Shown in pieces: positions 34,401-46,400 of a stretch of 64,000 bases of DNA (positions within the stretch are counted from its first letter, which is position 1; the number at the start of each line of letters is the position of its first letter). The notes under the pieces were generated by a model. It was not told the DNA's origin. It saw only the letters and a program-made list of their open reading frames with translations, and made no database searches. The translations under genes were made by a program, and so were the position numbers. This stretch comes from Neospora caninum Liverpool (taxonomy: Eukaryota > Apicomplexa > Conoidasida > Eucoccidiorida > Sarcocystidae), in NCBI RefSeq assembly GCF_000208865.1, contig NC_018395.1, positions 6,000,839 to 6,064,838 of the forward strand. Reading direction: 5' to 3'.

Positions 34401-37400
34401 GCCTGAGCTGCCGGGTCAAAGGGCCCTCGCTTCGCTCGCGAGCTCGAACCGGAGACGACCGAGTAGAGCCCGCCGGTTGCGCCGCGGATGGCCGCGGCTG
34501 CTGCAGAGGCGGCGGCCGCAGCCGCAGAGGCTGCCATCGCGCCGCGCGAGGCCTTGACGGACGAGGGCGAAGCCAGACTCGGCCGCTTGTCGCCAGCAAC
34601 GACTGGCGCCGCGGCCGCCGCGGTCGGCAGCGAGGACTCCGTCCCCTTGCACGCAGTCGGCGCCTTCATCGCGAGGTGCGAGAGCGGCGCCTTCTTCTTC
34701 AGCGCTGCAGCCCGGCGCGGAACCTTCACCGTGCGGACCAGCAGAAACGCGTGCGTGAGGTTCTGGAGGAGGCGACAGACGTCCGCGCTCGACGCGAGGA
34801 GACACGTGTGACAAAACAGGCGACCAGAAGACCGGCCCATCGGCAGGCCAGTCTCGGCCATCAGCGACAGATCGGAGAGCCACAGGACGGGCTTCGTGAC
34901 TCTGGACGCGCATCGCCGCGGCGCACCGGGATCGCAAGGCGGCGCCGAGCCCGAGGCGTCTCCGCGCTCCTCGCGCCCTCGTCCCGCGCCCCGTGCTCCG
35001 CTCTGGGCGACGACTGGAGCGTTCGCATGCGTCGCGCTCTGGGAGTCGCGACTTACGGTCCGGCGCGTTTCGCGGGACGGCGAGCGAGAAAGCGGCTGGC
35101 GGCCGTTCCCCTTCGCGGGGCTCTCGGCGGCTGCTCCGTTCTCACGCGTCCCGTCCACAGGCTGCAGCTGTGCCTCGGGGCTGTTCGAATGCCGTGGGGC
35201 CGCAGGACCGGCGAGCGCGTCAAAGGCCTTGGCGCGGCCTGGCCTCGCCGCACGCGCGGCGTCGCCCTGGCGAGGAGAGCCTGTCTCGGCCGCTCGGAGA
35301 CGGGTAGGCAGGCCTCCGAGACCCGACCGAGAGTCGGTTGGAGCCGGCGAAGCATGAGTGAGACGCGAGACTCCGTCCGCCAGGAGATTCGGGGCCTCGA
35401 GACGTGGCCCGGCGAGGCGCCTCCGCGCCGCGAGAGAGATCGACTGACGCTGGGGCGCGGAAAAGAACGGAGTGCCTCTGCGTCGTCCTCCCTGTCTTCT
35501 CTCGTTTTCGGCTGGCAGCGCGCTCTCCAAGAGGGCGTCCTCTGTCGAGTCGGACGCGCACCTCCATGACTCGCTATCGGAACTTGGCGACGTCTCGCTC
35601 GCATCTGCAGGCCTGCGGCTGTCGCCTTTCTCCTCGCGTTCCAATTTCTTCCCCCGGTCGCGGGCGCGGCCGAGACGCTCAAGGAAGAGAGTGGTCTGGC
35701 TAAGACGGTACGCTCCTCGGCGCCGCTCGTCGCCCTGGCACGCCCAGCGATCGCCTCCCGATGATGCTCTTCCTTCTTCGAAATCGCCTTCTTCTTCTCT
35801 GTCCAGCGAGAGCCAGCGTTCGCCGATTTTCCCACTGGCCTGGCAAACGGTTCTCCGTCGCTGGTAGGCGGCGCTCTGGGCTCGTCGGAGGACCCGAGCC
35901 TGCCGGAGGAGACCCGAAGGCAGCAGCGCCGATGCATCCAGGGCTTGGGAACCGTGCGGCCTCGCCTCGCCTCCTCGGCGCTCTCCTCCCCACTTCCCTA
36001 CTCCGAGGCGGAAGCGAGAGAGAGGGCGACGCGACGCGTCACCGCCCGTCGCGACGGGGAAATGGAGCCCCCGTGTGGGTTTTCCCCTGCTCCTCTGCCG
36101 CACTGGAGCAGACCTAGAAGCTGGACGGCCCGCCAAACGACTCGGGCGGCGCGGTTTCGGCTGACTCCGGCGCCTGCCGTTTTCCTTCGACCTGGCCGGG
36201 AAAGCGTCCTCTAGCTGCTCCGATTCGGTCTCGTCTAGGTCGTGTCCGGGACTCCACATCGAATAGAAGGATTCCCTCGACGAATTGGAGACGGAGTAGC
36301 GAGGCACGTCGAAGAACTCTGCATCGGTGTCGCTCTCAGTCGCCGTGTCCAGCACCGCTCCTACGCGGTGTACGTCTTCTTCCTCGAGGCTCCGGAGATC
36401 GCGACCCCGGGCTCCCAAGCGCACTGAACGCGTTTCGTTGCCTTCGCAGGCGTCAACCCCTCGCGTTGTCCCGGCTTTCCTCCCTTTGTCACTCGCGCGA
36501 GCACGGCCCCCGTCGCCGCGCTCTTCGTCTCTTCCCTCGCTCTTGCGGCGCTTCTGCCGACCCCACTGACGCGCACCTTGAAGCGAACGACGCCGTCTCC
36601 GCCGCGGAGGCCTCGTGCCACAGTGCCACATCAGGCCGCCGGGCGCTGCGAGCGAGGCAACAGAGCCGCACAGAGGCGAGACCCGACCGAGAAGGTCAAT
36701 GGAGATCCTGGACGACGTCGGAGACGCGGACGCAGCCTGTCCGCGACCGCCAATCTGAAAAAACCAGAGAAGGAAAGAAGAGCCAGCACGAAATGCGGCA
36801 ACGCCACCCTGAGTCTCGCGGCGCTTCACCAGAGAGAGACGACTCGCAGCTGGGTGCCGACTGCTTTGTTGAAAAGTCGAGGGCGCGTCGTTCCTCAGAG
36901 GAGTGCAGCCGCTCTTCCCATCAGCTGAACACGTCCCCTCCCACCCCCACCTGAGAGGAGCGTCATTTCGACGCAAGGCCTAAGAGGGCCGGCTGGGATG
37001 GAAACCCGCCAAACGCGATTTGCCTGGCTGCCGATGACTCCCCCCGTCGCCTCTCGTCGTGCCGTGGCCACATGCACGAGGCACAGGGTTATGGAGAGGA
37101 GCGAGAGGAACAGAGCGAGAAAGAGAAAGGAGAAAACCAGAGAGAGACAGAGAAGCACAGAAAGAGGCACAGGAAGGGAACGAGGGGGGACGGGAAAGAA
37201 AGAGAAAAGGTTTGCAGAGAGAGAAGTGGCTGTCGCCATTTGGGCTCGATTCCCCAAGAAGCTGCCTACCTTTATACGACATTTTAAGGCGACCTGCGAG
37301 GCAGAGAGAATCAACTGCGCCGTAACGCGGTCCCCGAGGGAGCAACGGAGATCCTCGAGCGCCTCTTCTTCGGCAAGAGCCTGTTTCTCTTCCTCTTCGT

Positions 37401-40400
37401 CCAAAGGAAAGACCTCGACACACTCGCTCTGTGGCCAGTCGCCCCACCCCTGCCGCCGGGCTGCTTCACTCATGAGCGCGAGCGAGACTGGAGCCCCCGG
37501 CGCTTCAATGGGAGCGGCGAAGAGTAGACTATCGCTGGGCAGCGACTGCAGGAGCAAGGAGGGCGGAGAGGACGCCCACGGCTCGGTGGCTCTGTCCAGA
37601 GAAGGCGGACAGAAGTCTGGCGGACGGCCACAGGTCGCCGAGTGAGACACCTGCTTCCGACCGGCTGTTCCGGGGCGAGCATCCAGAGGCATGAACAAGG
37701 GCGAGGGCTCGGGACGCAACGGCGTCTTTAGCAGCCCCCACGAGCCTTCATTCGCGTCGCTTTTGGGGAAGTCCTTGTCACGCGAAACACCTAGGTTCGG
37801 ATCCCTTCTTTCCGGAGTCTCCCGCGCATTCGTCGTCCCGCGGGACTCGGATCTGTTTCCGAATTCTTCTCCTTCACCGAGGCGCTTCTGTCGCTCGTCC
37901 GATTCTCGCGCCTCTTCTTTGCCCGACTCGCCTCGGCCGCTTGGTCGCCCTTCCTTCCCTCGGCTTTCGGCGGATCCTTGTTCCGTGGCCTCGGCGCTGC
38001 ATGCACGCCCGCTGCCTCGGGCGCGCCGCTCCAGCTGCCGGTGTAGCCACGCGCCGCACCGGATTTTCGCGTACGGCTGCAGGAGAGGAATCACGTCGAC
38101 GTGGGCGGCTTCCTGCCGCACCTGGCCGGGCAGGAGCAGCGGCGAGGGCGAGAGCGACGGCAGCTCCAGACAGCTCTCCGGGTTTTCCGCGTCTCCAGCG
38201 CCCTGTGCACAGGCCGCGGCCCCGGCGGGGTCGACCGCCAGCGGGGCGAAGAGCCAGGGCGAGGCAGCCAGAAACGGGCTTCCGACGACCCGGAAGAAAA
38301 CGTCTCTTCGCAGCTCGAGAAGAGCATCGTCGACGCCGAGCTCGCCCAGGGCCAGAGGAGGCCGCGCGCGGCGGGGCCAGGAGGCTGCAGCGGAGCCCAA
38401 AGACGCTGCGGAGAAGGCGAGACTCGTGCAGGCCGAGGTGGCGAACGGGATCGCCAGCGGCGGCACGTTCGCGCGGCGGACACTCGCAGCAGGTAGGGCC
38501 GCAGGCACGCCGGGGAAGAGCGGAGGCGTCCGCGCGGTCGCCTCGATGAAATGCGCATTCGCCTGGGGCTGGAGACAGAGCAGCGTCACTTCGACAACCA
38601 CCAGAGGCGCCGACGACTTGCTGCGTTTCCCTGAGGCGGGCGAGCTGGGCGAGCCCGCAGCCCGGTCTCGCTGTCCAGAGCGCGCGTCTTGGCTGTGGGC
38701 TGCTGCGGAGTCGCGAACCGACACGTCGGAAGCGACGTCGCGGAGTTGTTCGCAGAACGAGAGAACGACGGCGCGGCACGCATCCGCGAGGAGGACGACG
38801 TGGCGAATGCACACCAAGGTCGAGGGCGAGACCAAGACGGTCGGCGCACTGACGATGCAGAACAGCTGCATGCGGCCGACCCTAGGCGGCGGACTGGAAG
38901 CAACGACGGACGAAGCGGCTTCGCGGCCACTGGCGGCCGTGAAACGCGTTTCGCGTGGGCGGCCCGACACGCCCCGCCGCTTTCGGCGGGCGCCGTCGGG
39001 GCCGCAGCTTTCGCGGTCCGTCGTCGCCCCGCCCTCGTCGCGCGTCTGCACGCCCTGCCCGAGCGTTCCCGGCTCGCCCACCGTCTCATTCTCTCGGAGA
39101 ATTTCCACCTGAATGCCAGGGACTCGGACGAAGGGCAGAACGAGGGACTGGGGCGGAGGGACAGGCGGCGGGACCCGGACCCCGCACAGGCGCGCGAGCG
39201 CCGCCGGCGAGACGCGGCCAAAAGCTCTTCCTCGCCCCTCGCTTTGCTCGTCTCTGTGTCCTCCGGCTCTCCTATGCTCTGCCGCCGAGAATCCGTCTCC
39301 GCCAGGGCTCCCCAGCAGCGCCTTCCCTGCGTCCATGTCTCTCTCGGTGTCTTTGACGGACTCTGAAAGGCCTCCCGCGCGCAGGCCCCAGCGCGACACG
39401 CCGAGAGTGCCGGGAACTCGCCGCGAGAAGCCTGCCGCGCGTCGCGCCTTTCTGGGGCCCGAGTCTGCGGCCCCGCCGTCGCCTGCGCCGTCGGCGGAGC
39501 CGTGGATAGGGAACGACGTCGAACGCGAGAGCAAGGACGAGGACGAGAGGGAGGGGTCAGACGATCCGAAACTGTCGCCCTCACGACTCCCAACGGAAGC
39601 AAGGGGTTCAGGCACAGATCGCGCCGGGACACCCTTGGGACCGTTCGGGTTCGGACCCGCGTGCGCCGAGTGCCCGAACCGTAGAGGCGCGTCGTGGCGA
39701 GCCTCGAGCAGAGAGTCCTGGGCGGGAAGGGCGGGGGGGTTCTCTCTCACGGGTTTTCGGCTTCCAGGAGACTGAAGGGCGGGGCCGCCTGCTACGGGGG
39801 TGGACGAGACGTAACAGTGCCCCGAGGCGGGGCCCGACAGCTGATACGCGGCACGGTAGCGCGGCTGCGAGGCACGCGCAGACCCAGAAGCGCGGTTGGA
39901 GAGAAGCGACGTGGATGCGGGCGCGGCTGGGCATTCAAAGCCTAAGAACGTGTGGTGGACAGTCAGCACGCACTGTCGGGTGGTCAAAGCTAAGGGGTTT
40001 CCAGAAGGGACAGCGGCGGTTTTGTCCACGCGATGCGCTTCGGGAAGACGCGCAGACGCGGGAGACTGCGGCGCGAAGCCGCGAGAATAAGACCGAAAAG
40101 GCAGGGGCGAGTGCTCGTCGAGGTCAACGAGAGACACTCGCGTCGCTGCCCCACCTTCTCGCTGCCGCCCCGCCCTCACCGACGGATCTTTCGCGGCGGC
40201 ACCCCCCACAACGCCTGCCGTGCGATTTGCCTCGTCGGCGCCGCTCCCGGCTTCTCTGCCCCAGAGAGGCGAAGGCTCTTCGGCCGTCTCCCCTTCTAGA
40301 GAACGACGGCGCCTCCCGCCTTCTCTCGCGGACGAGAAGGCGCGGCCGCAGTCTCGTCTGCCGTCGTCCGATTCTGTCTCCGTCGCAGAACTGCTGAATC

Positions 40401-43400
40401 CTGAGGAAGTCGCCCTTCGTGTGTCTCTCCCCTGCGCAGGCCGCCTCTTCCTGCTGCCGCTCGTGTCCCCGCTGCTGCTCCAGCCTTCCTCATGTCCTTC
40501 CCACGTGCCCAGACCCTCGAACCAGGGGCGTCGCGTGGAGGCTGTGCTTCCTCTTGCGCTTGCAGCTCGGTGGTTTGCTCTGCACTCTTTCGCTTGCCAT
40601 CTGTCTCCTCTCCGGTGACTCCCTTCGCTGGACGAACCAGAAGGGAGCGAGTGCCGCCTTCCGGAGGCCAGCAGACGCTGTTTCTCTCCACTTCGCCTTG
40701 GGCTCTCCTCGTCACTCTCTCTGTGCTGTCTCGCGATCCTGAGGACGCGCGACCGGCCTGTCTTGTGCAGGCGTCCTGCCGCGCCGTGCCCGCTCGTCGT
40801 GTCTCCGTCTTCTCTCTCTGCAAGCGGAAGACGCGGGACGATTTCGTTTCGCTCCAGCGAAGCGCGCCTTCGACTCGTCTTCCCTCCTCGCCCGTCCGAC
40901 AGAGAGGAACTCGACGCCACTTCCCAACCCCTCATGGGGGCGTCCACCGAGCCGCTTTCGCCGCGTCCCGCCCAGCTCCTCTCTTCGCCTCCGCTCTCTT
41001 CTGAGGAGCTGCTGCTCCGATCGACGCCTTCGCGTCGCCAGAGTGTCTCTTTCGCGAACGCCGGGGGCCTGGCCGACGTGTGGAGGCGAGGAGACAGAGG
41101 CCCTCGCGAGTGCGACGCCTCCCTCCGCCTAGTTCCGCGGGTGTCGGAAGGCAAGAGGCGAGAAGCCGGAACGGGGCCAAAGTGAAGCGCGTCGCGATAT
41201 TCGACGCCAGCGATGGATGCGCGCGCGAGGGCGAATTTCCCGTGGAGATCCGAAGCCGCAAAGTGCAGGAAAACGTCCGCTGTGAGGTTCTCTGTCAAGC
41301 GCGCGAGTGGCGACGTTGCAGACGGACTCTTGCGAGACTGTGCGGCCTTCCACCTTTTCAGCTGCAGGAGCAAACGCTCCTGTTCAGTCCGCGTCCCCAC
41401 CAGCTGAAGGAAAAGCGCGAGGTGCTCGGGCAGGCAGTTGGCCGTGAGGTGCCGGGTAGAGGCAGAACCAAAGCGCGGCAGTTCGTGCTGGGCCTCCGCG
41501 GCCGCCGCTCCGAAACAGAACCCCCCTTCACTCCCGACGCTCTCCCTCCAAGTGTCCCTCTTCGCTTCGGTCTTCGAATCCGACGCGCCCTGGCCGCGAC
41601 CGAGGGCAGGCGCTCCCGCGCCAGAGCCGCCTCGGCTTCGCCTGGGCGCTTGCACGCCCTTCACCTGTGCCTGCACAGACACCCGGAGGTGGTGGCGAGG
41701 CTGGGAAGAGGCGGACAGCTCGCATCGCAACGGCAGCTGTTTGGGTCCGTTTCTAAGCCACATGCGCTCCGCCTTCTTCTCCGGAACTCCGCTCGGCCCT
41801 GCGTCAGGAGAAACGTCAGGAGACGCGCCTGCTCCGGGACCAGAGCCATGCGCACCTGCGCTGCCTCGTGGCCCACGCCCGCACGCTGCGTCTCCCAACA
41901 AGTGAGCAGCCAGGGACACGTCGACTTGCGCAACGTGTAAGAGACGTGGCGGGGAAGCCTCGCCTCCTCGCGCGTCCGGCTTGCGCCGCCCCCCAGCATT
42001 CACTTCGCTCCTGCAGACGGTCCTTGCGCGCGAGGGCGCCCGACCCGGCGCCGTCTCGCGCCCTGCGGTCACCATCGTCGTGCACTGGACGCCTTGTTTA
42101 AGAGCCACGCGAGCTTCAAGGGATGCTGAGAGGGAAAGAGGAGAAGGTGCCAGCCGCGCCCGCTTCTCTGCGTCTCGCGTTCCGTCGCGCTTCTCTTCTC
42201 CGCGGTCCTGTCCCCAGCCCTCAGATCTTCTCGACTGTTGCGCGTCACCGGCGCCCGTCCTGCCGGACGATTGCGCTTCCGTCCTCGTGTCTGCGGCCTC
42301 TCTCTGGGCCTCTTTGTCTCTGTCGGCGCTGCGCGACCTCGCCTGGTCGCGTCCCTCCGCGAGGCTCTGCGAGGGCGACGGCCAGGCGAGTTGGGCGCGG
42401 ACACTCGCCGCAGCCTGGGGGATTGCGAGGCGAAGCAGCGGCACCCCGCGGATTTCAAAGAGCGCCTCCGCTCCAGCAGACTGCGAGACGTCGACGAGAA
42501 ACGCCTGCGCCACGCGCCGCGCGGAGACCGCGGCCCGCGACGCCCTCAAGGCGGAGCGTCGCGCCTTCTCCCGCTGTCTGTCCTGCAGCGCCGCGTCCGC
42601 CCACGCCAACTGAATCAGCGCGTCGCAGGGAACGCCAGGCGGCAGCGGCCCCGCGCGGACGACGCCATCCACGGCCGCCGCAGCTGCAGCCGCGATGCGA
42701 GCCTGTCGGCGGGCGTTCAGCTGATGAGCCTGGTAGACTGCAGTCTCCTTCGCAATGGCGCCCTGAAGCCGGTGGGCTTCTGCGGCCGCAGTCGCGCCCC
42801 ACAGGCCTTGCAGGAGACGGAGAGACACGAGGGTCGCAGCGCCTGTCTCCGCGACACTCGCGCAGCACCGCACTTGGAGGCCGCCGTCGCAGTGGACCGT
42901 CACCGCCACGATCTCGGCCTCGTAAGTGCTGTCTGAAGAGGCAGACGAGGGGCGGGAAGACAGCGGCGGCAGAGGGACAGAGGTCCCGGCGGACGAAGCC
43001 GCTGGACCGGAGGGCGACACACACGTCGGGGCGGCCGAGGAGACAGCGCCCGGCGCCGGAGGACCGTCGCGCGGAGTGCCTGCGGGGCCCGACGGGAGAC
43101 ACACCCTGGAGCGGGTTCCGCGCCTCGACAGGGCCCTCTCGGAACGCGACTCCCCGCGCGAGCAGTCTACCCGAAGAACCGCGCGCTCTTGGACCAGGGC
43201 GCCGTGGAGAAGAGAGCCGCGCACCACCCACGCCGGCGCGGCGTTCACTTCCACTCGCAGCCCCGGGCTGCTCGCTTCGTCGCGGTCGCTCGTCGCGTCT
43301 CGGAGTCGCGGCCGCTGAAACAAAGGCCACATCGTGGGCGACGAAGCAGAGGCGAAAAGCGTTCGGGAAGCCCCCGGGGAGAACAGCAGGACACAGAAGT

Positions 43401-46400
43401 CCTCCACCATCACCTGAGTGACCACCGACGGACGTTTGCAGCAGAGAGCGGCCGTTGCCGTCGAGGCTGCAGGATCGAACTGTGCCGCTTTGTGCGGGCC
43501 CGGACGCCGCGCACTCGCGTCCTGCGCCCCGATGGTCTGCGTGCACGCAGAGACGGAGTTCGCCGCCCTCTCGCTCGGTTGACGGGAGACAGACGGCTTC
43601 GCGGTGCACGCCCCGTCGCCGTCGCGCGCTGTCTCGCTGCCGACGAGAGCAGACACAGAAGCGAGAAGAGGAATCGGAGGCCCGTTCGCGTCTTCTCGCG
43701 CGGCAGCTGTCTCTGCGTTTTGGGGCGCGGCAGGCGTCGGAGCGCCTGGAGTCGCCGGAGCAACGGTGAGACCGGCTGAGGGCGAGGCTGAAGAGTGCGG
43801 ACGCGCAAAGGAGGCCGCAGCCGCCCGCCGGAGGAGACAGGCGCAGCCGGGCGTGTCGGAGTCCTGAAGCGCGACGGATGCGGAGGAGAGACCAAAGAGA
43901 AGGAGCGGGGGAGAGATGCGTGGCCAGAGACTTGGTTGCGGGAAATGGGAGAGAAAGCAGGAAGACCGCGCGCAACACCGAGACGCCACTGTGGCGTTGA
44001 TAGCCTCGACCTCTCCAGCCGACTCCGACACGCGAAAGTGCGCCACAGCGGCTCGCAAGGCCGGAAGAACCACCAGAGGCGGCAGGAACAGGAAGAGGTC
44101 TGCGCCCGTGACGCCGCAGCGGTTGGAGCGAAGCGTCTGGGCCCTCGCGCAGTCGCCCTCGCCCACAGCCTCGCCGCTCGTCGTGTGGTCTCCACAGACT
44201 GGCAGAAACGAACGCGGCGTCGGGAAGCGCATGCCGATGGCGGACGGCGCGAGCACGGCGACGTGGAAGTCGCGGAACGTCAGCTCGACCGCCGTTTTGA
44301 GGGCAGGCGAAGCAGAGGAAGCGAAGGAGTGAACTGGCCCGTTCCGCTCGGTTGACTCGCCGTCGGGCCCCGGAGCGCCAGAGTCCAGCGCAGGCGGAGC
44401 AGCAGCGCGTGGCGGAGAGTCGCCCCCAGACGCACCAGAAAGAGAAGCGTCCGCGGGGTTGCTGCATGCGGGCCCAGGCGGGGGCGAGCTGCGTTCAGAA
44501 CTGCACGGGCTCTGAGTGGAGTCCCGCGAGGGGCGTGGAGACGGCGCAGACGGAAACTGAGAGGTGCGCGAAGAGGAGAGGCCAGACGGGTGGACGAGAA
44601 CGGGAAAGGAGGACTGGGGAACCGCGCCCGGGTTTTTGGGCGCAGCAGCGTCGAGCGCCAGGAGGCCGTGTTGGAGTTGAGCAAAGCGAATGTTGAAGAG
44701 CCAGGCGGCGTGGACGGTGCGAAGGATGACAACCGTGCTCTCTGAAACCGACTGGATGAGGTGAGCGAGAAGAGAAGCGTCCTCGCCTCCCGCCGGAAGC
44801 CGACGCGAGCTCAGAGGCGGCAGGCAAACCTCACAGCCGATGATCGACACGCAAACCCGCTGCTGCTCCCAGGACGTCCCACGAGGCCGCTGCGTCGAGG
44901 GGGTGCCCGGCGCGAGGCCGGCGGAGACAGCGGAGCCGACGGACAGGCCAGCATCTCCACGGCCATCTGGCTGTGGACGTTCGTGTGTGGAATCGCCGAC
45001 GGCCAGGCCAGCAGCATCTCCACGGCCATCTGGCTGTGGACGTTCGTGTGTGGAATCGCCGACGGCCAGACCAGCAGCAGACGAAGAGGGCGAAGGGGTT
45101 CTCGGCGACGACGGACCACGGGTTGGAGCAGCGACGGCGGAGTGCGAGAAGTCGGCGCGCGCGTCGACGAAGACAGACTCCGCAGAGCCCTGAGAAGGCG
45201 ACGGCGCCTCCGAGCTCGAAAGGGCCGTGGCGGGGCTGAGCGCCGCGGAAGACGAAGGTCCGTTCTCGCGTGAAGGGAGAGGCGGCGGGAGGGTCTGAAG
45301 GGCCGGGACGCCCTGGGTAGGCTCAGCGACCTCGCTCGGCGAGGAGTCTGGACGCGAGCGGATGGCCTGGACAGGCTTCTTGGCGTTCACAGACACACGC
45401 ACCGTGGCGCAGCGCAGGAGCGGGGGGAGCGGGAGAGGCACAAACGCCAAGCAAGAAGACACCGAAGTCAGTGGAGGCAGGGCGAGGGGCGACGGGCTGC
45501 CACTCCGACAGGACGGAGACAGCGACTCCTCGCTGCAGAACTCACAGGACTCGTCAGTGCCCATCTCGGGAACCGCGATCGGGTTCGGCGCCGACTTCTT
45601 TGCGGGCCTGGCCGCGCCTGAGGCGCGAGACCTCCCATGCGCTTGCCGGCCGAAACCGGTGTCTGGAGAGACGCGCGCGCGCGAGCCGACAGAACGGCCT
45701 CTCTCCGGAGAGGTTTGAGAGGAACAAAGAGAGACGAAACGAATGTGCGGCGCACTGAGCGCGACGTCCACGCGAGGGTGAAGCAATGGCGGCCGCCCAC
45801 GCGACGGCGGGGCCCCGGAAGAGGTGGCGACCAGCCGCTCTCTCGGTGGAGGCCGGCCCTTCGGCGAGGCAGAAGCCATCGACTCGGTCGGGGACGGTGA
45901 GGGGGGCGAGACTAACGGCTGGACGCCGATGATGAGACGCTCCGTCGAGAGCGCCAAATTCGAGGTGAGGAGGAAATCCAAGTCGCACATGCGAACGAAA
46001 ATCCGCGGCTCCGCTGCGCCGGCTACCGGTACATCCTGCAGGCACCAGTGAAGCGACAACCCGGAACAACGGGACCTATGCGTACCGGGGGATAAGTTAT
46101 GATTCTATTACGCGTGCATTTTGCCTACTGATGGGAATTAAGACTTCCTACGGAAGTCCAGGGCGTCGCGCCCACCAAGTCGTGCGGACGCAACCAGGTC
46201 ACGAAAAACAAAAGTCTAACGCTGACACCCGCCAAACGAGACTGGCAGGGGCGGGGATGGCACAGCCCCCCATGTGATGAATCGCCGCAAAAGGGGGAGG
46301 CGACGTGCATCTTCCCCGCTGCGAGAAGCACCAGCTGCTCTCAAGGCGCCCAACGGAGAAACCACAAGAAAACGCGAGGCCGCGGCAGCTTAAACCCCCA

